Notes under the pieces: generated by a model | What the model was told of the DNA's origin: nothing | The model's input: the letters and a program-made list of their open reading frames with translations, nothing else | Database searches by the model: none | DNA from: Actinomycetota bacterium | GTDB taxonomy: Bacteria > Actinomycetota > Actinomycetes > Propionibacteriales > Propionibacteriaceae | Length of the DNA: 46,198 nt | Reading direction: 5' to 3' | Assembly (NCBI GenBank): GCA_020161015.1 | Contig: JAIUOT010000046.1 | Location: 1 to 46,198, forward strand | Position numbers and translations under genes: made by a program | In this document: positions 31,001 through 39,085 of the stretch, piece after piece | Position numbering within the stretch: position 1 is the first letter of the stretch | How the letters are laid out: every line of letters starts with the position of its first letter

Positions 31001-32440
31001 TCACGCCCGGGCGAGCCTGGGCAGGCCGAGCAGGGTGCCGGCCGGGGCCGTGGACGCCTGCCGCGCGGCCCAGGCGTCGCCGCCGCGGGTGCGGCGCAGC
31101 GACAGCAGGCCGTCGTCGGCGTTGAGGTGGTGCGGCGCCGCGTAGCTCACCAGGACCTCAGCGAGGTCGCCGGGACGGGGCCGGAGGTCGGGCTGGTCGG
31201 GCACGCGGACGTGCACCAGCCGGTTGTCGCGGGCACGGCCGGACATCCGGTGGGTGGCGGCGTCCTTGCGTCCCTCGCCGTCGGCGAACAGCACCTCGAC
31301 GCGCTCGCCCACCAGGCGGAGGTTCTCGGCCCACGCGCTCTCGCCGACCACCTCGACCAGGCGCTCGTAGCGCTCCTGGACGACCTCGCGCGGTACCTGG
31401 TCGGGCATCGTGGCCGCCGGGGTGCCGGGACGGATCGAGTACTGGAAGGTGAACGCCGCGGCGAAGCGGGAGGCGCGGACGACGTCGAGCGTCGCCTGGA
31501 AGTCTTCCTCCGTCTCGCCGGGGAAGCCGACGATGATGTCGGTGGTGATGGCCGCGTCCGGGATCGCCGCCCGGACCCGGTCGAGGATCCCCAGGAACCT
31601 CTCGCTGCGGTAGGACCTCCGCATCGCCTTGAGCACCCGGTCCGAGCCGGACTGCAGGGGCATGTGCAGCGAGGGCATGACGTTGGGGGTCTCCGCCATC
31701 GCGGCGATCACGTCGTCGGTGAAGGCCGCCGGGTGCGGGGAGGTGAAGCGGACGCGCTCCAGCCCGTCGATGCCGCCGCAGGCCCGCAGCAGCTTGGCGA
31801 AGGCGCCGCGGTCGCCGAACTCGACGCCGTAGGTGTTCACGTTCTGGCCGAGCAGCGTCACCTCCTGCACGCCCTCCGCCACCAGCGTCTGGATCTCGGC
31901 GAGCACGTCGCCGGGCCGCCGGTCGGTCTCCTTGCCCCGCAGCGCGGGGACGATGCAGAAGGTGCAGGTGTTGTTGCAGCCCACGCTGATCGACACCCAG
32001 GCGGCGTACGCCGAGTCACGGCGGGTCGGCAGCGTGGACGGGAACCGCTCGAGCGACTCCAGGATCTCGACCTGCGCCTCCTGCTGCACGCGGGCCCGCT
32101 CCAGCAGTACGGGGAGCGAGCCGAGGTTGTTGGTACCGAAGACCACGTCGACCCAGGGCGCCTTGTCGACCACGACCTGGCGATCCTTCTGCGCCATGCA
32201 CCCGCCGACCGCGATCTGCAGCCCCGGGTGGGCCTGCTTCACCGGGGCGAGGTGGCCCAGGTTGCCGTAGAGGCGGTTGTCCGCGTTCTCCCGGACCGCG
32301 CAGGTGTTGAACACCACCACGTCGGCCTGCGAGCCCGGTTCGGCCTGGGCGTAGCCGGCCTCCAGCAGCACTCCGGCGATCCGCTCGGAGTCGTGGACGT
32401 TCATCTGGCAGCCGTACGTGACCACCTCGAAGGTGCGCAT
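31001..32440 (-). CDS. miaB: tRNA-2-methylthio-N6-dimethylallyladenosine synthase MiaB
   Basis: A 479-residue radical-SAM methylthiotransferase that converts i6A37 to ms2i6A37, acting after MiaA. The N-terminal UPF0004 domain has Cys11 in [22 protein letters not shown] and GGCMAQK for the auxiliary cluster. The radical-SAM motif CNNTCTFC follows, then the TRAM domain at the C-terminus. Start ATG 32440 ([10 protein letters not shown]) is chosen because the family begins here; the 545-residue extension upstream is antisense noise and out-of-frame rny. A TAAAGT -10 lies 9 bases before the ATG, so its mRNA would have almost no leader. Confidence 0.96.
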   Translation of the reverse strand: MRTFEVVTYGCQMNVHDSERIAGVLLEAGYAQAEPGSQADVVVFNTCAVRENADNRLYGNLGHLAPVKQAHPGLQIAVGGCMAQKDRQVVVDKAPWVDVVFGTNNLGSLPVLLERARVQQEAQVEILESLERFPSTLPTRRDSAYAAWVSISVGCNNTCTFCIVPALRGKETDRRPGDVLAEIQTLVAEGVQEVTLLGQNVNTYGVEFGDRGAFAKLLRACGGIDGLERVRFTSPHPAAFTDDVIAAMAETPNVMPSLHMPLQSGSDRVLKAMRRSYRSERFLGILDRVRAAIPDAAITTDIIVGFPGETEEDFQATLDVVRASRFAAAFTFQYSIRPGTPAATMPDQVPREVVQERYERLVEVVGESAWAENLRLVGERVEVLFADGEGRKDAATHRMSGRARDNRLVHVRVPDQPDLRPRPGDLAEVLVSYAAPHHLNADDGLLSLRRTRGGDAWAARQASTAPAGTLLGLPRLARA

Positions 32441-32481
32441 GACGGCGTACTTTACCTGCCGGCGGTGGGGCGGCGAGCCGC

Positions 32482-34020
32482 TCACTTGGCCAGGGCGACC
32501 GCCCGCGACTCCCGCACGACGGTCACCTTGATGCTGCCCGGGTAGGTGAGCTCCTCCTCCACCCGCTTGGCGATGTCGCGCGCGATCACCTGGGACTGCA
32601 CGTCGTTGACGAGTTCGGGGGTCACCATCACCCGGATCTCGCGGCCCGCCTGCATGGCGAACACCTTGTCGACGCCGGCGTGCTCCTTGGCGATGTCCTC
32701 CAGCCGCTGGAGGCGCTTGACGTACATCTCCAGGCTCTCGCGCCGCGCGCCCGGACGGCTCCCGCTGATCGCGTCCGCGGCCTGGGTGAGGACCGCCTCG
32801 ACGGTGCGCGGCTCGACCTCGTTGTGGTGCGCCTCGATGGCGTGGACGATGTCGGGGTGCTCGCCGTGCCGGCGCGCCAGGTCGGCGCCGACCTTCGCGT
32901 GGGAGCCCTCCGCCTCGTGGGTGAGCGCCTTGCCGATGTCGTGCAGGAACGCGGCACGGCGGCAGGTCTCGACGTCGAGGCCGAGCTCCGCGGCGAGCAT
33001 CGCGGCGATGTGGCCGCACTCGATCAGGTGTCGCAGCACGTTCTGGCCGTACGACGTGCGGTACTGCAGGGCGCCGAGGATGGGGAGCAGGCCCGGAGCC
33101 AGGTCGGTGATGCCCATCTCGATCAGGGCGTCCTCCGCCGCCCGGATGCACAGCTCGTCGACGCGACGCTTGCTGCGCTCGTGCACCTCCTCGATCCGGG
33201 CGGGGTGGATCCGGCCGTCGGCCACCAGTTCGGTGAGGGTGAGGCGGGCGGTCTCGCGGCGGACCGGGTCGAAGCACGACAACAGGACCGTCTCCGGGGT
33301 GTCGTCGATCAGGACGTTCACGCCGGTGATCTGCTCGAAGGCGCGGATGTTCCGTCCCTCGCGCCCGATGATGCGCCCCTTCATCTCGTCGCCCGGCAGC
33401 GGGACGGTGGCCACGACGGACTCCGTGGTCTGCTCGGCGGCCAGTCGCTGCATGCTGGTGACGATGATCCGCCGGGCGGTGGCGTCCGCCGTCCGCCGGG
33501 CCTCCGACTCGATCTCCCGCATCAGCTGGGCGGCGTGCAGGCGCGCGTCCTTCTCCACGTGCGCCATCAGCTCGGCACGGGCATCCTCCACCGACAGCCC
33601 GGCGACGGCGGCAAGGGCGTCCGCCTGACGAGCCTCCGCCTCCTCGAGCCGGGCCTCGCGCTCGTCCAGTCCGGCAGCGATCTGGTCGAGGTGGGATTCC
33701 CGGTTGTGCACCTCTTCGAGGTAGCGGTTGAGCCGGTCCTCGCGCTCGGCGAGCAGCTCCTCGCGCCGGTCGACGGCCTGCCTGCGCGAGCGCAGCTCCT
33801 CCTCGTGGGCCGCACTCACCGGCGTGGCCGTGGGCGGGGCGGCCGCCGGCACGGGACGCCGCTGGTCGCGGCCGGCCGCGCGGGCCGGGTTTCCGGGACG
33901 ACGCCGGCCCGCCGGGGACGCTACGCCGCCGCGCAGGAACACCACCAGCAGGACGGCGACGACGGCGAGGACCAGGACCAGGACTGCGACCAGCACGGCC
34001 AGTACGAGCGTCGTATCCAT
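32482..34020 (-). CDS. rny: Ribonuclease Y
   Basis: A 512-residue membrane-anchored endoribonuclease that starts mRNA turnover. Residues 5-34 are one membrane helix ([20 protein letters not shown], then LVVFLRGG). A Pro/Arg-rich linker and a long charged coiled coil follow (about 75-185). The KH domain has [20 protein letters not shown]. The HD domain has [14 protein letters not shown], with His-Asp metal ligands, and [13 protein letters not shown] 34020 is preceded by AAGGAGGA. It stands between recX and miaB on the same strand, with 194 bases to recX, so it probably has its own promoter. Confidence 0.95.
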   Translation of the reverse strand: MDTTLVLAVLVAVLVLVLAVVAVLLVVFLRGGVASPAGRRRPGNPARAAGRDQRRPVPAAAPPTATPVSAAHEEELRSRRQAVDRREELLAEREDRLNRYLEEVHNRESHLDQIAAGLDEREARLEEAEARQADALAAVAGLSVEDARAELMAHVEKDARLHAAQLMREIESEARRTADATARRIIVTSMQRLAAEQTTESVVATVPLPGDEMKGRIIGREGRNIRAFEQITGVNVLIDDTPETVLLSCFDPVRRETARLTLTELVADGRIHPARIEEVHERSKRRVDELCIRAAEDALIEMGITDLAPGLLPILGALQYRTSYGQNVLRHLIECGHIAAMLAAELGLDVETCRRAAFLHDIGKALTHEAEGSHAKVGADLARRHGEHPDIVHAIEAHHNEVEPRTVEAVLTQAADAISGSRPGARRESLEMYVKRLQRLEDIAKEHAGVDKVFAMQAGREIRVMVTPELVNDVQSQVIARDIAKRVEEELTYPGSIKVTVVRESRAVALAK

Positions 34021-34192
34021 GGCGTCCTCCTTGAGCATGTGCGGGACGCCACGGGTCCACTCCTGGTGCGAGCACGGTGTGGCCGGGGTGACGGCAAGGC
34101 AGGCCCGGCAGGGCCGGACCGGAGTATCGCGGGGTTCAGTCCCCAGTGGTGGTCAGTCAGTCGCTCAGGAATGGGTTCGCGTACGTACCCAT

Positions 34193-34211
34193 GGGCAGGC
34201 TAGGGCTGCCC
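34193..34211 (-). terminator. Short hairpin after recX
   Basis: GGGCAG-GCTAGGG-CTGCCC lies 4 bases beyond the recX stop. The 6-base arms are perfect. A GTACGTAC palindrome follows at 34181-34188. It may end recAX or shape the rny leader. Confidence 0.45.
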
Positions 34212-34214
34212 GGG

Positions 34215-34745
34215 TCATTCCGCAAGCTCCGGCAGGTCAGCCAGGACCTCCCTGGTGACCTGCGCGACCACGCCGGCGGAGAAGCCGCGTCGAGCCAGCG
34301 CCCCGGCCAACCGGCGGTACTGCGCCTGCGGGTCGAGCCCGGCCAGCGAACGGGCCTTGCGCTCGGCGAAACCCCGGGCCACCACGTAGTCGCGATCGCC
34401 GTCGAGCTCTGCAACCGCCTCCTCGACCACGTCCCGGTCGACCCCCTTCTCGGCCAGTTCGGCCAGCAGGGCCCGCCGGCTCTTCTGCCGACGGTCACCC
34501 GCCGCGAGCCAGTCGCGGGCGAAGGTCGCGTCGTCGACCAGACCGACCTCCTCGAGCCGGTCCAGCACCGCACCAGTCACCTCGGCCGGCACACGCTTGC
34601 GCGCGAGCGCGCGTTCCAGCTCGGCCCGGCTCCGGGCGCGCACCGTGAGCTGCCGAAGCGCGATCTCCCTGGCCACCGAGGCCGGGTCGGCGTCGGGGGC
34701 GTCCTCCGGCGCGCCGGCGACGTCCCCGAACGGCTCCTGGCCCAT
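34215..34745 (-). CDS. recX: RecA regulator RecX
   Basis: A 176-residue RecX that binds RecA filaments and limits them. The three helical repeats are recognisable: ALRQLTVRARSRAELERALA, LEEVGLVDDATFARDWLAAG and RGFSAGVVAQVTREVLADL. DRRQKSRRALLAELAEKGV is the usual middle signature. ATG 34745 lies 4 bases after the recA stop codon, so the two form an operon and RecX is made together with RecA after DNA damage. A short hairpin follows. Confidence 0.95.
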   Translation of the reverse strand: MGQEPFGDVAGAPEDAPDADPASVAREIALRQLTVRARSRAELERALARKRVPAEVTGAVLDRLEEVGLVDDATFARDWLAAGDRRQKSRRALLAELAEKGVDRDVVEEAVAELDGDRDYVVARGFAERKARSLAGLDPQAQYRRLAGALARRGFSAGVVAQVTREVLADLPELAE

Positions 34746-34749
34746 CAGC

Positions 34750-35796
34750 TCAGAACTCCACCTCGCCGGTCACCGGGTCGATGCCCTCCGGCACGTCCGA
34801 GCCCGCCCCCACGCCGAGGTGGCTGAGGATCCGCCGCTCGATCTCCGCGGCGACCTCGGGGTTCGCCTTGAGGAAGTTGCGGGCGTTCTCCTTGCCCTGG
34901 CCCAGCTGGTCGGCCTCGTAGGTGAACCAGGCGCCGGCCTTGCGGATGATGCCGCAGTCGACACCCAGGTCGATGAGGCTGCCCTCGCGGCTGATGCCCT
35001 GGCCGTAGAGGATGTCGAACTCCGCCTGCTTGAACGGCGGGGCCACCTTGTTCTTGACCACCTTCACCCTGGTGCGGTTGCCGACCATCTCCTGGCCGTC
35101 CTTCAGGGTCTCGATGCGACGCACGTCCAATCGGACCGAGGAGTAGAACTTCAGCGCACGACCGCCCGTGGTGGTCTCGGGCGAGCCGAACATCACGCCG
35201 ATCTTCTCGCGCAACTGGTTGATGAAGATCGCGGTGGTGTTCGCCCCGGACAGCGCACCGGTCATCTTCCGCAGCGCCTGGCTCATCAGACGGGCCTGCA
35301 GGCCGACGTGGCTGTCGCCCATCTCTCCTTCGATCTCCGCGCGCGGGGTGAGCGCGGCGACCGAGTCGATCACGATCAGCGCGAGGGCGCCGGAGCGCAC
35401 GAGGGTGTCGGCGATCTCCAGGGCCTGCTCGCCGTTGTCGGGCTGGCTCACGAGCAGCGCGTCGGTGTCGACGCCCAGCTTGCCCGCGTAGTCCGGATCC
35501 AGGGCGTGCTCAGCGTCGATGAAGGCGCAGATCCCCCCTGCGGCCTGTGCGTTGGCGATCGCGTGGAGCGCGACGGTGGTCTTGCCGCTCGACTCGGGAC
35601 CGTAGATCTCGACGACCCGGCCACGGGGCAGTCCGCCGATGCCGAGCGCGACGTCCAGGGCGATCGACCCGGTGGGGATCACCTCGATGGGCTGCCTCGT
35701 CTCCTCGCCCAGACGCATCACCGACCCCTTGCCGTGCTGCTTCTCGATCTGGGCCAGCGCCGCCGCGAGCGCCTTCTCCCGGTCCGCTACCGCCAT
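34750..35796 (-). CDS. recA: Recombinase RecA
   Basis: A 348-residue RecA, full length and without an intein. Walker A is GPESSGKT (residues 66-73). Loop L1 contains [21 protein letters not shown]-type residues, and the L2 region has [17 protein letters not shown]. The C-terminus is acidic (DPVTGEVEF). It drives homologous recombination and triggers LexA self-cleavage. ATG 35796 with AAAGGA upstream. Two promoters are visible in the 172 bases before it: one of the PafBC/RecA-NDp type, one under a LexA box. Confidence 0.98.
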   Translation of the reverse strand: MAVADREKALAAALAQIEKQHGKGSVMRLGEETRQPIEVIPTGSIALDVALGIGGLPRGRVVEIYGPESSGKTTVALHAIANAQAAGGICAFIDAEHALDPDYAGKLGVDTDALLVSQPDNGEQALEIADTLVRSGALALIVIDSVAALTPRAEIEGEMGDSHVGLQARLMSQALRKMTGALSGANTTAIFINQLREKIGVMFGSPETTTGGRALKFYSSVRLDVRRIETLKDGQEMVGNRTRVKVVKNKVAPPFKQAEFDILYGQGISREGSLIDLGVDCGIIRKAGAWFTYEADQLGQGKENARNFLKANPEVAAEIERRILSHLGVGAGSDVPEGIDPVTGEVEF

Positions 35797-35839
35797 CTGT
35801 CGTGTCCTTTCCCTGGACCTCGGTCATTCCGTCGCCATC

Positions 35840-35862
35840 ACCCTAGGCACCGCCCCTGACAA
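35840..35862 (-). promoter_or_regulatory. recA promoter P1, RecA-NDp/PafBC type (TTGTCAGGG-N8-TAGGGT)
   Basis: TTGTCA (35862-35857) is followed by GGG, 8 bases and TAGGGT (35845-35840). This matches the mycobacterial LexA/RecA-independent DNA-damage promoter motif TTGTCRGTG-N8-TANNNT at all but one fixed base. The short 11-base gap between the -35-like and -10 elements is diagnostic. Predicted leader about 37 bases. Activation by PafBC is inferred from the motif; pafBC is not in the window. Confidence 0.7.
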
Positions 35863-35921
35863 TCACGTCAGGCACTCGGCGAGGGTGTGGACAGCGTCCG
35901 CCCAGCCGGGCAACTGTCCAC

Positions 35922-35944
35922 AGGCTACCCGAACAGGTGTTCGA
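35922..35944 (-). promoter_or_regulatory. recA promoter P2 with LexA (SOS) box
   Basis: The box TCGAACACCTGTTCGG (35944-35929, minus strand) has full CGAACA/TGTTCG symmetry. A -10 TAGCCT follows two bases later (35927-35922), so LexA would cover the -35 region. This upstream SOS promoter plus the downstream P1 matches the two-promoter plan known for mycobacterial recA. Confidence 0.8.
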
Positions 35945-35968
35945 AATCACCGCGACACGCGGCCGGCC

Positions 35969-36163
35969 TCAGCGTTCGCGCAGGGGCAGTTCGAGGGCCT
36001 CCCACGCGGCCCTCCAGATCTCCTTGCAGGGGACGCCGCCGGCGAGCGCCTGGGTCACCGTCCGGTGCCCCAGCGGGGCGAGCACGACGGTGTCGGACCA
36101 CATCAGGGAGTAGGCGGGGCCGAGGTGTGCCTCCAGCCGCGCGCGCAGGTCCGCTTCACGCAC
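35969..36163 (-). CDS. DUF3046 family protein
   Basis: A 64-residue protein of the actinobacterial DUF3046 family, always small and almost always encoded just upstream of recA. Conserved features are LGPAYSLMWSDTVVLAPLG, then RTVTQALAGG and IWRAAWEALELP. Function is unknown. GTG 36163 starts 5 bases after the clgR stop, so it is probably co-transcribed with clgR. The recA SOS box begins 25 bases after its stop. Confidence 0.85.
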   Translation of the reverse strand: MREADLRARLEAHLGPAYSLMWSDTVVLAPLGHRTVTQALAGGVPCKEIWRAAWEALELPLRER

Positions 36164-36168
36164 GACGG

Positions 36169-36474
36169 TCAGGCTGCGGCGACGTGCTGGCTGCGGACCG
36201 GCAGCTGGGTGACGCCGGAGTGGACGTCGATCTTGTCCGAGACCTGCCGCAGCACGCGCGAGAGCGGCACGTCGAGCGCGCCGCAGATCGCGTTCAGCAG
36301 CTCGGAGGAGGCCTCCTTCTGCCCGCGCTCGATCTCGGACAGGTAGCCCAGGCTCACCCGCGCCCTGCCCGACACCTCGCGCAGGGTGAGGTTCGAGGAG
36401 GTGCGCAGCTCACGCAGCGACTCGCCGAGCAGTTCCCGCATCAGCAGCGGGCGCTCGCGCACGTCCTGGATCAT
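36169..36474 (-). CDS. clgR: ClgR-type XRE-family regulator of protease genes
   Basis: A 101-residue helix-turn-helix protein matching ClgR (Clp gene regulator). The HTH spans about residues 20-75: [40 protein letters not shown] and ICGALDVPL. In actinobacteria ClgR activates clpP/clpC and related stress genes. The C-terminus ends SQHVAAA; a terminal Ala-rich tail resembles an ssrA-type degron, and ClgR is known to be destroyed by Clp protease in relatives. Its place between a pgsA/cinA pair and DUF3046-recA is the conserved one. ATG 36474 has a TAGAGT -10 box 7 bases away. Confidence 0.9.
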   Translation of the reverse strand: MIQDVRERPLLMRELLGESLRELRTSSNLTLREVSGRARVSLGYLSEIERGQKEASSELLNAICGALDVPLSRVLRQVSDKIDVHSGVTQLPVRSQHVAAA

Positions 36475-36480
36475 GTCTCG

Positions 36481-36486
36481 ACTCTA
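36481..36486 (-). promoter_or_regulatory. -10 box (TAGAGT) of clgR, leaderless
   Basis: TAGAGT (36486 to 36481) ends 7 bases before ATG 36474; no ribosome site is visible. Confidence 0.5.
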
Positions 36487-36525
36487 CCTGCCTGTCGTGG
36501 GATTGATCGACGGTGACTCAACGCC

Positions 36526-36539
36526 ACGCTGGTCAGCGT
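36526..36539. promoter_or_regulatory. Palindrome upstream of clgR, possible autoregulatory site
   Basis: ACGCT-GGTC-AGCGT has 5-base perfect arms and lies about 40 bases upstream of the clgR -10, overlapping the end of the CinA-domain gene. It resembles ClgR boxes (CGC-N5-GCG) but has a 6-base gap between CGC and GCG, so the match is imperfect. Confidence 0.3.
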
Positions 36540-37006
36540 TGTTCCCTCGACCCCGCCTCGAGGTCGAGCGCCCCGGCCAGCAGCGAAAGCGCCGCGGCCA
36601 CCGCGGCGGCCCGCACCTCGTCCCGGCCGCCGTCGAACCGGTACCGGCGCGCCCAGCCGCCGGAGGGCCCGGCCACCCCGAGCCACACCTCGCCGGGCTC
36701 GTGGCCGTCCTGGGGGTCCGGTCCGGCGACGCCCGTCGCCGACACCGCCCAGTCCGCGCCGGCGGTGTCACGGACGCCCGTCGCGAGGGCGACCGCCGTC
36801 TGCTCCGAGACCGGGCCGAACGCGGCCAGCACCCCGGACGGGACCCCGGCGAGGGTGTGCTTCAGGTCGGTGGCGTAGGCGACCACGCCCCCGCGGTAGG
36901 CAGCGGACGAGCCGGGGACGGAGGTGAGCGCGGCGCCGATCAGGCCACCGGTGAGCGACTCCGCCGTCGCGACGCTCTGCCCCCGTCCCACCAGGACGGA
37001 GACCAC
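36533..37006 (-). CDS. Stand-alone CinA C-terminal domain protein (nicotinamide-nucleotide amidase family)
   Basis: A 157-residue protein equal to the C-terminal domain of CinA (PncC type), which deamidates nicotinamide mononucleotide to nicotinic acid mononucleotide. Hallmarks are ATAESLTGGLIGAALTSVPG (residues 13-32), then YRGGVVAYATDLKHTLAGVP and SATGVAGPDPQDGHEPGEVW. The N-terminal MoCF-like domain of full CinA is absent, as usual in actinobacteria at this locus. GTG 37006 begins 16 bases after the pgsA stop. It lies in the rimO-pgsA-cinA run before clgR. Confidence 0.88.
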   Translation of the reverse strand: MVSVLVGRGQSVATAESLTGGLIGAALTSVPGSSAAYRGGVVAYATDLKHTLAGVPSGVLAAFGPVSEQTAVALATGVRDTAGADWAVSATGVAGPDPQDGHEPGEVWLGVAGPSGGWARRYRFDGGRDEVRAAAVAAALSLLAGALDLEAGSREQR

Positions 37007-37022
37007 GCGCGCGGCGAGCGGG

Positions 37023-37640
37023 TCAGGCAGGACCGCTCCCGGTCCTCAGCGACTCCGCACGCAGGCGGAGCGCGTCCCGCACGTACATCAGGCCGGTGAC
37101 CACGGTCAGCACGAACGCCGCGCCCATCACCAGCCACGCCAGCCAGCCCCAGAAGGGGGCGGCCTGCACGGTGAGCTGGATGGGGTAGGGCAGGAACATC
37201 AGCAGCGCGATCGCCTGGAGCAGGGTTTTCAGCTTGCCCCCCGCGGCCGCAGCCATCACGCCGTACTTCAGCATGGCGACGCGCATCCAGGTGATGCCCC
37301 ATTCGCGGACGAGGATCAGGATGGTCACCCACCACCACAGCTCGCCGAGGATGCTGAGCGAGATGAAGGCCGCTCCCGTGAGCGCCTTGTCGGCGATCGG
37401 GTCCCAGATCTTGCCGAAGTCGCTGACGAGGTTGTAGCGCCGCGCGAGCTTGCCGTCCAGAAGGTCGGTCAGGATCGCGACCCCGAAGGCGACCGTCGCG
37501 CCCAGGCGCCAGCCGAAGTCGAGCGGGTGGGCGAACAGCAGGACGAGGAAGACCGGAACCAGCACCAGGCGGAGGATCGTCAGCGCGTTGGGCAGCCAGC
37601 GGGGAATCCCGACGCCGACACGCTCGACACCCTGCGTCAT
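37023..37640 (-). CDS. pgsA: CDP-diacylglycerol-glycerol-3-phosphate 3-phosphatidyltransferase
   Basis: A 205-residue membrane enzyme of the CDP-alcohol phosphatidyltransferase family that makes phosphatidylglycerophosphate. The catalytic motif D-x2-DG-x2-AR-x8-G-x3-D-x3-D is complete: [11 protein letters not shown], then [12 protein letters not shown] (residues ~59-86). About five to six membrane segments are visible, starting with [23 protein letters not shown] 37640 overlaps the rimO stop by 4 bases (ATGA), so translation is coupled. Confidence 0.93.
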   Translation of the reverse strand: MTQGVERVGVGIPRWLPNALTILRLVLVPVFLVLLFAHPLDFGWRLGATVAFGVAILTDLLDGKLARRYNLVSDFGKIWDPIADKALTGAAFISLSILGELWWWVTILILVREWGITWMRVAMLKYGVMAAAAGGKLKTLLQAIALLMFLPYPIQLTVQAAPFWGWLAWLVMGAAFVLTVVTGLMYVRDALRLRAESLRTGSGPA

Positions 37641-39025
37641 CGCCCCTCCACCTCCACGACGAGATCGACCCCGTCCGTCGCGGTGACCCTACCCCAGACG
37701 AGGGCACCCACGGCGAGGTCGCCGACCGGTGGTTCGAGCGTAGTACCGCCGTCGCTCTCCGGACCCTGGTGGACCGCCCTCCCCGTGGCCAGCGCACCGC
37801 CGACCGACTCCACGAGAACCTGCGTGCGCTCCCCGAGCCGGTCGGACGCGCGCTGCGCGGACACCTCGTCGACCAGCATCGACAGCCGGTCCACCCGCTC
37901 CTCGATCTGCTCCGGTCGCACCTTGCCGTCGAGTGTCGCCCCCTCCGTTCCCTCCTCGTCCGAGTAGCCGAAGACGCCCACCGCGTCGAGACGGGCGTCG
38001 GCGAGGAACGCCGCCAGCACCTCGACGTCGGCCTCGGTCTCTCCGGGGAAGCCCGTGATCACGTTACTGCGGATGCCGGCGTCCGGGCGGACGGCGCGGA
38101 TGCGGGCGACCAGGGAGAGGAAGGAGTCGGCGTCGCCGAACCGGCGCATCCGGCGCAGCACCGGGGCGGACGCGTGCTGGAACGGGAGGTCGAAGTACGG
38201 CACCACCCGCTCCAGCCCCAGCATCGTCTCCAGCAGGGACGGGCGGACCTCCGCCGGCTGGAGGTAGGACACGCGGATCCAGTCGAGGCCCTCCACCGCA
38301 TCGAGCCCGTGCAGCAGGTGCTCCAGGTTGGTGCCGAGGTCCTTGCCGTAGGCGCTGGAGTTCTCGCTCACGAGCACGACCTCCCGGATGCCCTGGCCCA
38401 CGAGCCAGCGCGCCTCCGCGACCACCTCGTCCGCCGGACGCGACAGGTAGGAGCCCCGGAACGCGGGGATCGCGCAGAACGCGCAGCGGCGGTCGCAGCC
38501 CGAGGCGATCTTCAGGGGGGCGGACGCGCCGGCCGTCAGCCGGTGGCGCGGGATCCAGCCATGACCGGGGACGGTCACGTCCGCCGCCCTCGCGGGGCGG
38601 GCCACCGGCGTCACCGGCAGCAGGGCGCGGCGATCGCGCGGGGCGTGGGCCTCGACGTGGCCGCCGGCGAGGATCCACTCCAGGCGCCGCGCGATCTGGG
38701 GGTAGTCGTCGAAGCCGAGCACGGCGTCCGCCTCGGGCAGCGCCTCGGCCAGCTCGCGCCCGTACCGCTCGGCGAGGCAGCCGACGGCGACCACCGCGCG
38801 AGTGGTGCCGTTCGCCTTGTGGTCGCCGGCCGCCAGCAGCGTGTCGATGGAGTCCTTCTTGGCCGCGTCGATGAACCCGCAGGTGTTGACCACGATCGCC
38901 GCGGCCTCGTCCGGGTCGTCGACGAGCGCGAAGCCCCCGGCGGCGAGCCGCCCGGCCAGCTCCTCGGAGTCGACCTCGTTGCGCGCGCAACCGAGGCTGA
39001 TCAGGTGTACCGGCGTGGAATCCAC
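37637..39025 (-). CDS. rimO: Ribosomal protein S12 methylthiotransferase RimO
   Basis: A 462-residue radical-SAM enzyme that methylthiolates an Asp of ribosomal protein S12. The N-terminal cluster ligands are in [24 protein letters not shown] and VAVGCLAER. The radical-SAM motif is CDRRCAFC, followed by [17 protein letters not shown] domain closes the protein. [12 protein letters not shown] and [13 protein letters not shown] separate RimO from MiaB (31.0 kb). GTG 39025 has TAGCGT 7 bases upstream and no ribosome site. The gene heads a tight unit with pgsA and the CinA-domain gene. Confidence 0.95.
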   Translation of the reverse strand: MDSTPVHLISLGCARNEVDSEELAGRLAAGGFALVDDPDEAAAIVVNTCGFIDAAKKDSIDTLLAAGDHKANGTTRAVVAVGCLAERYGRELAEALPEADAVLGFDDYPQIARRLEWILAGGHVEAHAPRDRRALLPVTPVARPARAADVTVPGHGWIPRHRLTAGASAPLKIASGCDRRCAFCAIPAFRGSYLSRPADEVVAEARWLVGQGIREVVLVSENSSAYGKDLGTNLEHLLHGLDAVEGLDWIRVSYLQPAEVRPSLLETMLGLERVVPYFDLPFQHASAPVLRRMRRFGDADSFLSLVARIRAVRPDAGIRSNVITGFPGETEADVEVLAAFLADARLDAVGVFGYSDEEGTEGATLDGKVRPEQIEERVDRLSMLVDEVSAQRASDRLGERTQVLVESVGGALATGRAVHQGPESDGGTTLEPPVGDLAVGALVWGRVTATDGVDLVVEVEGR

Positions 39026-39031
39026 CCGGCC

Positions 39032-39037
39032 ACGCTA
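39032..39037 (-). promoter_or_regulatory. -10 box (TAGCGT) of rimO, leaderless
   Basis: TAGCGT (39037 to 39032) ends 7 bases before the GTG at 39025. It is identical to the lexA -10. Confidence 0.5.
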
Positions 39038-39085
39038 CCCGATCCGGCCCTCACCGCAGCCCCCGGCCGCGACGGCACGGACGGG

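Noticed and set aside
32441-34075. N-terminal 545-codon extension of miaB
   Set aside because: It runs out of frame through rny, has no family resemblance, and MiaB's conserved start is at 32440.
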